The translations under genes and the position numbers were made by a program. A stretch of DNA of 64,000 nucleotides from Cololabis saira. Taxonomy: Eukaryota; Chordata; Actinopteri; Beloniformes; Belonidae. This document shows, piece after piece, positions 45,759-58,616 of the stretch (positions are counted from its first letter, which is position 1; the number at the start of each line of letters is the position of its first letter). The stretch spans positions 27,190,090-27,254,089 of the forward strand of contig NC_084591.1 of assembly GCF_033807715.1 (NCBI RefSeq), read 5' to 3'. Below the pieces are notes generated by a model. That model saw nothing but the letters and a program-made list of their open reading frames with translations, was not told where the DNA came from and did not search any database.

Positions 45759-47989
45759 GGTCGGCCCCCTCTGTATGTTTCCAGTTGTCCTGGCTGGGTT
45801 GTTGGGGGGAGATCAGCTGCTCAATCAGGGAGAGTGGAAGCAGGTTTGCATCGTTAGGTCCTCTTAGCAGTGAGGGCCTGGGCACGGTTAGGATGTGGGG
45901 AGAGGGGTAAAACTGGTCTGTGGTAAATGACATTTGGGTGAACCGTTTGCACTTAGGAATACATTGTGTGTTTATAGTAGATTGTGATTGTCAGCAGTAA
46001 CAAAAAAATCCTGTGTTTATAATTGTGGGGTGTTCTGTGTATTTTGAGAGACCAATAGCTGGGTAGCTCACCCCCATACTTACCTGAGTAGGTGGTATGG
46101 TCCAGTTGGGTGAGGAGCAGGTAAAATGCCATTCGGTGGTCAATAAGGGGAAGACTAGGTGGCAGCTTGCTGTGAGGCTGCAGGTTTTATTTCTTTGATG
46201 GTATTTTTTTTTGAATATCCTGGGATTCATTTTTGCCTTAAATTTTGCCTTTGTTTCATTAATATATTTGTTAATAAACATCACTTTCTGAGCACATACT
46301 CCAGCTTGTCGACCTGCTTTTTGGCAACATCCCTGTAAAAGTTTCCAGTACCGAATATTACCTCTTTAGCCCTGTGTATGGGGTGGCGGCGCTACAGAGA
46401 CGCATAAGAAAAATCAGTGTTAGGAGAAAAATGACAGGCAGGCGTTGCAAGCTGCATGCAGATTTGACTGTATTCCATCACTTGTCACTTCTTAATCAAG
46501 AGAGGTAAACTTGGCTAGCACCCACCCTCGTTGTACCAGGCTCTGTGTCTCATTAGGTTTTCTCATTACTCTCAAAAACTCTGTTCCTGGGCCATATGCG
46601 AGTATGAACGTTCCTGTGGTTGTCTGTGTCTGCTGCAACTTTTTATTCCCAAGTGTACGCTGCTGTGTAAGGGGTTCCCTAGCACAAATACATCCGATCT
46701 CACTACCAGACGTAATGAGGGAAAGGTCTCCACTGGTACGGAGTGGTACAGCTGTTGCCTTCCCCCCCATCACATGTGCTCCAGGCATCCACCTCACGCA
46801 CACTGCATTCTGGTGGAGCAAGAGCAGCAGAAGACCTGTGGATGGAATAATTGCCCTGCAGACACGAAACAAGACAAGGCTGTCTCGGTGAACAGAGGCG
46901 TCAAATCCCTGACAAGTGCCCTGCTGATGTTCTCACAAGAGCCCTAAAATAAATCTACAAATATCTCTCCTTCTTCAATACTGCTGCTGTTGGACTTTAA
47001 AGTCAGAGCTCCCACTCAGTCAGACACTTCCCCCCGTAACGGTCCAATTATTTTTAGGGGATGTGCTTCCGTGCTGTAATTTACTATTTTTGTGCACCCA
47101 CTTTCTGTAATTGTTTTTCAGTGGGTAGTTTGACTCACTTTCTGACACAGAAAGGTCTGCTCTTAGTGCTGAAAGGCATGTGCATAATCAACAGCTATGT
47201 GTTCCAAGAAAGCAAGCGCAAGAGTCAACACAGCATGTGTCCCGCGGAGTAGCACGACAGATTATCTCAAATTACTTTTCAACAGTATAGTTTTTGACAT
47301 GTTACTGGCAATGATGCAAAGATGTTGCCTCATAGCATTTCATTTCATAGTCTGAGTCCTGGATGCAACCCTGTCTGAAGTTCACACAGAAGAAGAAGAA
47401 GATCATTCATGAAATGTGAACGGAACAAATTTGTGCGTTAACTTTATGTTAATGACATATATTATTGTTTATTTTAGAATAAATTAAGTCTGAAAGTTAA
47501 GATTGCATTTTTTTATTCCATTACTTTTTTAGATTTTATTTGTATGCCATATCGTCCAAGTTCTACTTTCAGGATTCATGAAAATGTTAGTAGTTCCAAA
47601 CTTTTCATAGGTGCGATCAAATCCAACCACATATCGAGCGAGCGTAAATAATGTGTCCTCATCAGACTTTAATGACTTTTAATATCAATCCATTACATGG
47701 TTTGTTATTTTTACAACATGCAGATAACTTTAACACATTTTAAACATGAGGATCAGTTTGAAATGTCAAACGTTTATCTTAATTGATGGAAATTTTGCAT
47801 ATTGAGGCAACAGATGATACTTCTTAAAATGGGTTGATAAAATGACCTTAATATGCTGTCCGTGTTCAGCAGCAGCAGGTGAACAAGAACATGGCAACTG
47901 GAACTGGAACTGCTTCCAATTTACAAAAAGAAAACACTTTACCAGCTTCCTTCCACGGCCCAAAATAAGGTCTTCCAGGTCAAAATTGC
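45759..47989. other. Intron-like, with a stretch open in three frames
   Basis: Around 46492-46947 three overlapping frames (two plus, one minus) stay open for 126-138 residues. None resembles a known family and there is no Kozak or splice support. No repeat boundaries were seen in the rest. Confidence 0.4.
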
Positions 47990-47994
47990 CCACA

Positions 47995-48170
47995 GGAGTG
48001 AATGTGAGTGTGTGTGTAGTTGTTAGTCTATATGTGCCCCTGTGATGGACTGGTGACCTGTCAAGGGTGTACCCCTACATTTCACCTACAGAGGCCCGGG
48101 ACATTCTCCAGCAGACCCCTGTGACCCTTTATTGGAATAACCGGGTTTATATCATGAATGAATGGATCCT
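47995..48170 (+). repeat. Teleost retroposon 3' region, diverged
   Basis: GTGAATGTGAGTGTG...CCTGTGATGGACTGGTGACC...TGTCAAGGGTGTACCCC...CTCCAGCAGACCCCTGTGACC...ATGAATGAATGGAT follows the consensus of the GGAT-tailed fish LINE/SINE group. It is the fuller relative of the tail at 9670. Confidence 0.75.
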
Positions 48171-50460
48171 CTGGCTGCCACAATGTAAACTATTCAAAGC
48201 TTTCCTTCAGAGTTTGCTGTTAAATCTTATATTTTTCTCTTTTTTTAACGTGCACCGTCTCCACGGATACACTTGCAGGATAAGGATACACATCCTTGTA
48301 TAATGATCCCTTAAATTTTGCAAATTAAAGAGTAAAAGAACCGCACAGCCAGCTTGTGATCAATTACGATGCATAAATGCTTGTACGCATTTTTATGACC
48401 AAATCCGAGTTTTATGCTGCCTTCACGAATTTCGGAGTAAGGAAAATTATGTGTAATCTACTCAAAAATGTACAAAGATTTCATGAATAAGATCCACAGT
48501 CTGGAGAGCTTTGAAATGAAAAATGCAACAACCACATCTTTCTCAATAGCAGAAGATCTTTTAAGAGCCAGGAGGAATAGCAACATATCAAATTGGTAAA
48601 AACTTTACTCCCCAAACCTTTTTTTTTTTCTGTGGAACATGTAGCAGACCTGAACTGTAATAACTGATTAATTTTAAGAAAAAAAGACATGAAGTTCCAA
48701 CTTTTTTTTTTAGATTTTAGGTTGTATTTCAAACAAACCAGCTCTGCCCAGACTTGAGTCATGTCACAACTAAAATTGTGATTGGAGAATTTGTTGTCAG
48801 GTTGGCGCAGATCTCCTAGTCCAAGATATTATGTTCCAGTAGACATTTTCTGTGACATGCACTCATGGTTAAGGAAATCAAAGAATCCCTGTGTCCTGGG
48901 TCTGGCGGGGGCTATGAGAAATACCCCACCATATAGCGTAGTTTCCTGTTCAGACAGGATACCACAGCTGAAGAAGGGAAACCCAACACCCACCTGCAAA
49001 TAATACTGACTCAGGCATGGTGAGAGGAGCCCCTGACATCTGGATGTATGTGTTGGAGCATGTGTGTTGAGTTTGAGTGTGGGAGGCTTGCCGTATATTG
49101 GATGTGTCACTGCTGAACTGCCGCAGCACGTAAGAGCAGACACATAGCACAAAGTAAATACGGCTCTGGCGCGGAAACTTAACATTTCAGTTCATGAAAC
49201 AACCAAGACAAGGTCTCTTTCCTCTTCCTGTTAAAACTGATGAGGTGAAGATCCATGTATATTTCATAACACCATACATCCAATGCCTACTCAACTTCTA
49301 GTTTCATAGATAGACATGTTCTCCTGATCACTGAGCATAATAGAAAAAAATGGATACCTCACAACAAAGCTTTGTGTAATACTATAAACGACATGTAACG
49401 AGTCCCACAAAGGATATTATTATCTCCTGATATCTATCAGTATCTTTCTCACTAAGAATAAGTCAGCATTGGGATAAAAACAGGTATGAGCCATCACAAA
49501 TCATCCTAAGCTTACGGCTCAGTCTGAAGTCTCTTCTTGTCTCTTGCCCTAACAGCTGCTACATATGACTACAGAGAGCGATGAAAGCAGGCTAACCCAG
49601 TGGTCCTGTTACATGCAGCTCAGTTGCACAGTAAACGTAGGAATAACACGAAGTAACCTGAGAGGTGGCTAGAAGAATGCAACGGCATCAGCTACACCAG
49701 TTACAAGTATACTTGGTAGCAGTGCACATAGACTTTAAAAGAAAAGACTTTATAGGAAGAATTGGACAATCTCCCTGATGTATGGTATTTTTGAAAAGTC
49801 CTTGTGAACCCACTTTTTCATGCACCATGTTACAAATGAGTCAAACAAGCAGGACTGGAAGCCAGCTTGAACATAGCCAACTTGTTTCAGTCACAGTTAG
49901 TGTTCTAGCTTGGCTGGTTTAGCCATGATGCTAATTAATGTAACTACATTAATTAATGTTATAATACTATAATATTGCTTTTTTTTAGCAAGGCTGTAAA
50001 TATTTATATTTCTGCTGCAAAACTGGACATTTTAACATGGGGGTCAATGGAGATGGACTTAGTTTCTTCAGTCTCAAGTGGTCAGGCGAGGAACTGCTGT
50101 TTTTTGTTTTTTTTATTCAGCTTTGGCTTCAACTTGAAAGTTGGAATATTGGTGCTTGGCGGTGCATGACACTGACGGGAACGCACACAGGGAGAGCACA
50201 GCTTTTCTGCACACAGTGCTAACCAGGTTAAAACCCATGCAGAGGGAAGATTCATATTACAGCATATTACATACTAGCATATTTACAGTGTGTTTCAAAC
50301 AACCATTTTGGTCTCAGTCGATTGATTCACATCTATGATTTTGCCATTGAAACAACATGTAAAAGGGATTTTCTGCTGTGAACATGTGCCAGTAGCTCTG
50401 CTGCTATTTTGGCGGGGATCAGCTGAAGGAGCTGGTAGCCACTGGTAACTTTGATTGACA
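48171..50460. other. Intron-like, no recognisable content
   Basis: Short random open frames only. Confidence 0.4.
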
Positions 50461-50465
50461 TACAG

Positions 50466-50590
50466 TGGGCGTATTCTGGTCGGCTTCACTGCACATGGCA
50501 GCGCGCAGATACAAGGAAAGAGAGGCTCAAAACCACTCTTCAGAAAAATACGGGTCATGAGGCTGGTGCTTTGTCCATTCTTTTCTCCAG
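50466..50590 (+). repeat. Unclassified interspersed repeat, copy 1
   Basis: Shares GTGGGCGTATTCTGGTCGGC, ACAAGGAAA and AACCACTCTTCAGAAAA in the same order with 63575-63715. Two copies of the same diverged element are implied. Family unknown. Confidence 0.6.
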
Positions 50591-53500
50591 TCTATGGTCT
50601 GTATCAAGGCCACAGTGAAAGTTTACCTTTGGTAGGTCAAGTCGCCACGTTCCCTTCTCTGAAATGTAATTCATTAAATCCTTCAGATTCAGCTAACAGG
50701 TCTCACTATCTCCCCTTTTTTGTCACTGTTTTCCAGTTTCTTTCTTGCTATCTGCTGTTGCACAGGTTCAGTATGCAATTATAATGACCCAGAATGTTTC
50801 TTTGTAGACTAATGTATAACACTCACATCTAAAGATTATAAGACAGTTTTAACTAGCCGGCTAAAGATTCTGCAAAGATTTGTGATCTTGCCGGGTCACA
50901 GTTTACACAACTATAACTAATAAACAATAGTAAACACTCCGTTCAGTTGTTCATGCTAATTACGTAATAGTGCATCACAATTTGAATGATACAAGACTGA
51001 AAACTTGCCATTTGTATTTAATATGAGACCTTTTGATTTATCTGTAACAGCGAGATACAGAAAAGAAGGCCTCCAACTACTACGTTGGACCTACAGTAAC
51101 AGCGGAGATCATAGGAGCAAGCCCCAACTTCAGCAGGACTCTTCTTGATTTTTGGCCGACCGTGGTGACCTTTATACAACCTTACAAATTACTTGTATAA
51201 TCACTAGATGTAAGAAAGCACAACTCCTCAAGCAAAGGAAAGACACTGTAAATGTTCGACGGGACACAACGCATTGCACCACAACTACAAGAAGGCAGCT
51301 ACCTTGGCCCGTCCTTGACCCGTGTTCTTTGTCTTTTAATTTTGTTGTTCATGTTCAGAACAAATCATCACACAAATGTTTCACCACTTGTTTCTTCCCC
51401 CAGTCTAATTTTAATTAACAAATCCTGTTTTACCAGTGGTTATGCCTTATTTTGTTTGTTTTGTTGTTAAATTTGGTTTGGAGACCACTTGAATGAACGA
51501 GTCACCGTCAGATCGTGTAGTGCGTGAGGCCTAGTTGCAACCCAATTTGAAGCGCCACAAAAAAAATTTGCTCACACTTATCTGGTGCACCCACCTCAAT
51601 AAGTGAAACACTCTGTTCAGTTTGTGCTTCACAAAGTCTATTATTTAAAAAAAATGTTTGGCCTGTCTGTAAGCTTTTACACTCCCAACCCAAACCTCTC
51701 ACAGCCTATTGGGGGTAAAGAAAGGACAGGTGCTCGCTTATGATTGGTTCTGATCCGTGCAACGTCCCCCAGCAGCATCTCATCATCAGGCAAATGCTAA
51801 CCAAAGCAGTGAGGAGTCACAGACGATTCAAAATTCAACGTGGCTTATAAGAACAGATGCCTTTCTGTAATATAAATCCTAAATCATATTTACATACAAC
51901 AAAAATGCTGCCTGTGCCCAGTTCATTCTCAAACACTCGACACTTTGAAACCAAAGACGTCTAACATGTTGTTTATGATTGATAATGAGTTACACCAAGG
52001 ACTGTGTGATTGTCTCCAGCTGTATCTTGCACAAACTGAAGCCAGTAAACATATTAATTGGACATATGTGCAGCCAATTAATCTTTTGCCAGTTACAAGC
52101 AATTTTCCATAAGTAGCACACCCTGGAGTTATTTCAATTTTTCAGTTTGCCAGAAAGTTTTAAACTAATGAGTCTTTTGCCAGGTTTGTGTTTGCTGTGC
52201 TGTGGTTCAAATGAAGACTGGAATTGAACCTGCATGGCTTGCCCTTTTTATTTCTGTTTTCAATCAACTACAAAGCTATTACTATGCACCACAAAAGACA
52301 AAGAGGCAACCCATAGTGTATGTTAATTTGGCCTTGAAGACAGTGTGAAACATCTTGGTGAACTTAAATTTTGAATTGATCACAACAACAATTTTGACTT
52401 TGGCTGTGGGGGGAGCGTGGGTTCATGCAGTAAAAACGGTAAACGGATCAACCAGCAGTGATTTGCAGTGGATAGCTCTCACTTTCTCCTTAACTTTCTG
52501 AAAACCTCAGTGTTGCTGTGCAGTACTGGCCCATCTCTATATGCAGTGTCAGCCTCCTCCTTTTACACTGCAGTGTCATCAGTTGTGAATTTTGTTTTTC
52601 ACTGCATAAGATAATGGATGTGTTGTTAAAACATGAGTTGTGTGAGTCTCATACTCATTCTGTGAAAATTGAGAGCCCTTCTCATAGACATTTATGGCAC
52701 TATTTTTGATCATTTCAGATCTCTTAAGGTCTTGAAAATATTCCTTTCAAGCATTTCAATCAAAGAGTACATCAGATCGGACAGGTCAGCGATTTAAATG
52801 AGAAAAGGTTCCACCTGTCCTTCCCTAAAGAGGTTATAACAATGGCCATATATCAGGAGCTCCAAATTCCAATATTAAGGAGCCATTCATTCATTCATTA
52901 AAGTTATGGAAATCATAGGACAAATGATACTTTAATGTAGTTTGTTTGAATAACCCCTGAATAACCCCCTTAAATAAAAACAAGAGTGAACACAGTACAA
53001 TTTTGTTTGTTTTTGTTTTGTTGTTTTTCTTTTAGTTTTTCAAATAATATGCTTTTTTCCAACGTATGAGCTTACTCTTTCACATGACAGCTCATTACAG
53101 AGGTAGCTGATAGAGCCTAAACGTTCAGAAAGCGAAAACACCCACTGGAGTAACAGCCTTATTGAATTTGTGGCAGCATAGCAATGGAAATTGGCTTTGG
53201 TGGAGGAGATGTAATAAAGATATTCATAAAGGCCGCTTCACAAAGCTGGGTCACCACCGTTAGCATAATATGAAAAAATCACCTCAATTACTCCCACTTG
53301 CAGAGTGAGATAGATAGAATGGATGGAAACAGAGGCTCAGCCTCCCAAGCTCAGGTAAGGTCAACCTACCCTCAGCTTGACGGGTTTGATTTTAGCAGAA
53401 AGACAACAAATGACAGTGTTTCAGCTGCTCAGTCGCCGCAGATGACAGTGAGGGGTTGTTTCAAGGTTAAGAACAGTTGTCGTTTCAGAAAAAAAGCATG

Positions 53501-54354
53501 CAGAAGAGGAAATTTTGGTTAGAATGAAACATCTAACAACCAGTTTTCCAACACAGTCATTTGTAATGTACTGTACCTGACTTAATGCGTAATATTCATT
53601 ATGATTGGTTTACTTAAAAGTGGTTAAAAGAGACAAGATGTGAATGAAACACTGTTCAAATATTAATTTTTAAATTAATATGAGGAACTTGTTAATAAAC
53701 ACCTGCTTAAATAGCAATTACTGAAACACACTGCCCTTCATTTGGAGGTTTTGTTTCCTCCCACCAAGTCATTACGCAGGTCTCTGTTAGCATGGGTGAG
53801 GGATAGTTTGCCAGGGCCTCGACTGTTGGGGCACTTCTACAAAACCAGGAAGAGCTCATCAACAAGAATTTTCAGGAACTTCTACAGGCTTGAAAAATGT
53901 TTAAAAAAAAACTGTTGGGAAGGAGATGATGCTGTTCAGTCAGGTTGATGCTCCCTTTAGGTTCTCTTATTTTTCACCGCCAGTGCCATTCCTCACAAAC
54001 AGCAGACATAAACACAGCAGCAATCTCAACTCCTTTAATGCTGACCTCGTGGTTTCAGTTTGTTTTTATTCTTCTTTGCTGTCCTGTTCTTTTTTTTTAC
54101 TTAATGGCTGTTGGCACACAGCAAAGGTGGTGCACGAATGTCACCAGGTGAGAGGAGTGACGATTTGCTAAGTCAGTGGATCCTACCAAGTCCATCACTG
54201 TAAATGGAGACAAAACAGCTGGAAGGACCCAGGAAGAGGTCGGTCATGTTACATGTTACCCTGGGCCCCTGCTTATGAAAACACTCCCACTGTAACCCAC
54301 CGAATTCTGTTCTGGTCTCGACAAAACTTCAAGGAACACACTTTTCTCTTTACT
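50591..54354. other. Intron-like, no recognisable content
   Basis: Nothing recognised in about 3.7 kb. Confidence 0.4.
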
Positions 54355-54362
54355 GTTTAGAT

Positions 54363-54587
54363 TAGGGGTGTCCAAAGTCGGTCCTCGAGGGCCGCAGTCC
54401 TGCATGTTTTAGTTGTTTCCCTGCATCAACACACCTGATTCTAATTAACGGTTGTCACCACCTTGTCATCAAAGTCTGGATAGTTCTGTTGATGACCAAG
54501 CTCTTTGTATCACGGTTTGATAAAAAAAGGGACACATCTAAAACATGCAGGACTGCGGCCCTCGAGGACCGACTTTGGACACCCCTG
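54363..54587. mobile_element. hAT MITE, 225 bp
   Basis: Ends TAGGGGTGTCCAAAGTCGGT and ACCGACTTTGGACACCCCTG form a ~48-bp near-perfect inverted repeat (continuing CCTCGAGGGCCGCAGTCCTG). They are flanked by the perfect 8-bp duplication GTTTAGAT (54355-54362, 54588-54595). It is non-coding, and its long terminal repeats can fold into a hairpin. Confidence 0.93.
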
Positions 54588-54595
54588 GTTTAGAT

Positions 54596-55025
54596 ACATC
54601 AGCTAACAAGTCTTTGTCAAAGCCATCTGATATGACCTATAATAAAGTTTCAAAAATTACAATTCATCTTAAAAAAAGGATAACTAAGACAAATAAAACT
54701 CGTGACTTTCTCTCAGCAGACATTACTTTAAACCCAAAGGCTTTGCTCAGTGCTGTTTTCACTTATTCTTCTTCTCTATTCTTCCTCTAATTTATTTTTA
54801 GGTACCAAAATGACTTGTTTCGTTAATTGGATATTTCATTGAAACAACTGCTAAAGCTTTCTTCATTATTTTTGAGCATAAAAAAGCACTTTTATTCAAA
54901 ACAGTTATCTATATCTAAGAATATGTAACATGACCATGATGTGCATTTTCATTTTTCAATTGTTTGAGGTGAGTTGAACATAAAACCTGACTTTTTCCAC
55001 TCAAACATCTTGATTAAGCTCCTTG
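54596..55025. other. Intron-like, no recognisable content
   Basis: Nothing recognised. Confidence 0.35.
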
Positions 55026-55346
55026 TGTCAGGATTTGACACTTCCCCCAGTTTCAGTTCTGTCTTGACCCTCCTGTTTCCCATCTGCCCTGATTGTCTCC
55101 ACCTGTGTCTCGTTATCCTCTGTGTATATCTAGTCTTGTCTTTCCCCTGCTCCTCGCTGGTCCGTACTGTTTGCTCCCTCCATGGTCTCCTCGTCAGTTC
55201 TACCCAGTTTTCCATATGTTCCTGTTTGGTTTTTTGATCCTGCTCAGCAGCGTTTTTGGTTTGGTTTTGCTGAATAAATCCTGCTTTTTGGAACTCCTGC
55301 CTCCTGCTCTCCTGCGTTTGGGTCCTCAACAAACCACCCCGTGACA
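55026..55346 (+). mobile_element. Solo LTR, Gypsy-like, 321 bp
   Basis: Starts TGTCAGGATTTGACAC and ends CCACCCCGTGACA, giving the TG...CA form. It carries AATAAA at 55273-55278 followed by TGCGTTTGGGTCC, the arrangement of many fish Gypsy LTRs. Flanks CCTTG (55021-55025) and ACTTG (55347-55351) match at four of five bases, as expected for an aged 5-bp duplication. No internal retroelement sequence adjoins. Confidence 0.75.
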
Positions 55347-56127
55347 ACTTGCGCTTGACTCCTCACCCCTGTAACGCCTCCTAACTGTAAACGTAACCAT
55401 TTGACATTTTTTATAAATACTAAATTACTGACATCATCTAACACTTTTTTCTTCATTTAGATGTAATTCCATTTCTTTTCAGACTTGCACATGGGCTTAC
55501 CCACCCAAGCTGGTGTGAAAATTGGCACCTCATCCTGAGCATGTTTTATCCAGATGTAAACGCAATTTATCAGGTACCAAGTGTACATAATCTGTATTTT
55601 GCCTTTTTTGTGAACCATTTAATGTTTCAGATCATAGATTAAATAAAAATGCATCAGTTAATTTATTCCTTCAATAGTCGATTTCCACTTTCCTAAAAGG
55701 GAATGCAACACACTGTCAAATATGCTGTCTTTGGCTTTTCAGACAATTTTACCCTTTTCCTGTCCTTGAGCTATTTCTGGTGGTGCATCTTCAGCTCTCT
55801 GAGAATCTTTATGATTAGTACTGCTGCCGTCTTAATCCTTCTTTCTTTGGCTGCTTTTCATCATCAATGCCACTAGTACGCTAAAGATTTTTTTTTCAAA
55901 GTAACTTAGTATCAAGTAATTAGTTTTGTAATGTAGAAATTTGGAGTGCACCTACACAGATTAGTCAGTGGGTGGAAGTATGGGATGCTTCCTGACGAAT
56001 ATATAGCGTCCAAATCCATCTACAGTATAGTGTTAGGATTTCATGAAATTGTTGAAGCTCAAAGAATTTAACACCAGTGGGCTCTCTCTTCATATTCAAA
56101 GTAACCTCATATTAAGACACGGAGCCA

Positions 56128-56540
56128 ACACTGGTGTTAAGGGTAGACAAAGATTAGATTAAAGGTTAAATACAATACACATAGCATTGTTGGAGAAGAG
56201 ACGATGGGGAAAAGCAGACGCTTAGCTTTGGGGGGTCTCACCTGTGAGCTAGGCTTGACACCCCAGGGAAAGGAAGATGGAAGTATCACGTTCCGGAGGT
56301 CTTTCCCGTAGGCTCCACCAATGAAATTAATTTGCAAAGAACACCCCCCTTTTTAGTATAAAAAGGAACTGGATCGATGACCGGGTGTGCATTTCTCTCC
56401 TACCCACGTGGTCTGAGACAAATGTACCTCCGGCCGGAAAAACCTTGTACTTGACCATTAAAAGTTGTATTAACCTGTGATTCTATTCCACTAGTTTTTC
56501 TTTTGGTTCACCAGACAAACGAACACAAATCTTTCAATAG
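56128..56540 (+). mobile_element. Candidate solo LTR (second type)
   Basis: The region has a promoter/terminator layout: a TATA-like TAGTATAAAAAGG near 56355, then ATTAAA near 56458, with TGTTAAGGG near 56135 as a possible start. It reads like a vertebrate retroelement LTR. No target duplication or matching second copy was found, so the ends are guesses. Confidence 0.35.
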
Positions 56541-57740
56541 GAAATCAGAAAGATTTAAACACCTGTGAGCCACCAACTTAAACTTGAAGCTGCGGTTGGA
56601 GTCAGGTGATTGTTCCTCATATGCAATTTTTCATATTACACATTTGAATTGGTTCTGCTTTTACACCAGCAAACTCTCTACACATCTCTTTCAGAGCTGA
56701 AATGTCAGTGGCCTGCAGAGTGACTGACATTCAAGACCTCACAGAAGGTGCTCAAAATTGACACAGTGGCGTTTTATCAGAATCTTGTGAACTGCGTGTC
56801 ATCAGTCTTGGCATTTTCCAGGATATATTCAATATTCAGCCTGCGAGTCTGAAACCAACAATCCCACACTGGTCTGAGCAGTTGGAAACAGAAAAACAAC
56901 TGACATGTAAAACTAGAAGTCCAGTGAAGGCAAAGTGCTTGTCCTGCAATGCCAAGCCTCATCAATACAGTTGCAGGGTCTTTGTGACTTCCTCTGTCTG
57001 TCAGACTCACTGTGTCTCCCCTTCACTCTGTAACTCAGTTTCATTCACATCACTCTTTATAATGCATGATAACACATATGTCCCTTATGGCTTTTTATTA
57101 CATAAACCTGTTGCAAAAGGAGCCACAGCAGCACTTTAACAACCATAAAAAACAGGGGCAAGACTGTGTTTGGTTGGTTGTTTCTGGAGAATGAGTGAGT
57201 TATGATCATAATTACTCAATCTTTGTAAAAAAATAACATGAGTTTTTATCTACATATGAAATATGGAAAAAGTCAGTGGTGTGTTGTGATTAACACAGTC
57301 TGCAAACACACGCACACCTCCAGCAGAGCATCACCAAAGCAAAGCAGGGAAAAGCCCTTCTCCTGCAAACTGTGAGTGAGTCACTAAACCTGAGGATACT
57401 GGGCCCTTCCTCATCACTGTGTGCTTTAAAAAAAACAGCTGCATGTAAGATGGTTATCTGAGCGCTTCGGCTTCATTGTAACACTGCATGGAGGACAGAA
57501 GAGGCAAGGTAGCCTGAAAAGAATCAATATATCTACTCAGATGGTTGTCGCTTCTCAGATTTAAAAACATTTCATTGGAAAGAGTAAACGTTAAAGGTCA
57601 CAGCTCCTGAGAAAGTGACAGAAATGTGGAAGCAAGTGAACCTCAGTGAATTTAAGCCATATACAGGAAATTGAATACGGCAGTTGTGACTTCTTTATTC
57701 CTTTAATGAACATTGGATTTGAGAGGCAGTTAACTGAGTC
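56541..57740. other. Intron-like, no recognisable content
   Basis: Nothing recognised. Confidence 0.4.
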
Positions 57741-57743
57741 TAA

Positions 57744-57853
57744 AGGCTGATTTATGGTTCCGCGTTACACCAACGCAGAACGCGAGAGTGCGACGCGCGT
57801 CGCCGCGTACCCTATGCCGTAGGCTCTGCGTCGATTTAACGCGGAACCATAAT
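57744..57853. mobile_element. Harbinger-like hairpin MITE, partial
   Basis: Begins AGGCTGATTTATGGTTCCGC and includes GTCGATTTAACGCGGAACCA, matching the family of 16569-16709. The last few bases of the right end are missing where a hAT target site begins at 57854. Confidence 0.8.
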
Positions 57854-57861
57854 ATGGAGTT

Positions 57862-58584
57862 CAGGGGCGTCAATTGGGTATGGCAAGGTATGGCAGCCGC
57901 CACACCTTTGCTTCAAGGGTTAAATGTAAATGTTTGTTTTTTTTAAATACATTTATGGAATAACTACAAATGCAAATAAGAACAACATGATCGATTTCAC
58001 TAGTTATTATACACTGCAAAAACTCAAAATCTTAACAAGAATATTTGTCTTATTTCTAGTTAAAATGTCTCATTTTTAGTCTCATTTTTTTTTAAATCTC
58101 ATTACATTTAAGACAAGACTCAAAAACAACCATTTTCACCTGTTTCAAGTAGATTTTCACTTAAAATAAGTAGAAAAATCTGCCAATGGAACAAGATTTT
58201 TTTGCTTGTAATGAGAAGATAAATCTTGTCCCACTGGCAGATTTTTCTACTTATTTCAAGTGAAAATTTACTTGAAACAGGTGAAAATGGTCAAATAACA
58301 AGTTATTTTTCTGGTAATGACTCTTGTTTTAAGTGTAATGAGATTTTTTGACTAAAAATGAGACATTTTAACTAGAAATAAGACAAATATTCCTGGTAAG
58401 ATTTTGAGTTTTTGCAGTGAGCGAGACTGCATTTGAAAAAGTTCCAATTTTCTTGACCACACAGATAAGCTACATATCAGACTTCTGTGATGAGTATTTG
58501 CTGGACGTGTTGATTGATACTCTAGTTAAGTTCTGTGACTCGTAACCTTGCCATACCTTAGCTTCGACTGAATTGACGCCACTG
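57862..58584. mobile_element. hAT element, 723 bp, with nested palindromic element
   Basis: The termini CAGGGGCGTCAATT and AATTGACGCCACTG are flanked by the perfect 8-bp duplication ATGGAGTT (57854-57861, 58585-58592). GGTATGGCAAGGTATGG near the left reappears inverted near the right. More than half of it is a nested 408-bp palindromic element (58012-58419). It has no ORF. Confidence 0.9.
58012..58419. mobile_element. Long-palindrome MITE, complete copy
   Basis: Starts CACTGCAAAAACTCAAAATC and ends GATTTTGAGTTTTTGCAGTG; the two halves are inverted copies over almost their whole length (about 200 nt arms). Central arms include AAGTAGAAAAATCTGCCA and its complement. No clear target duplication was found, so the superfamily is open. 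A transcript would form one long hairpin. Confidence 0.85.
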
Positions 58585-58616
58585 ATGGAGTTGCACTGAC
58601 TTCCATGTCTCATAAT

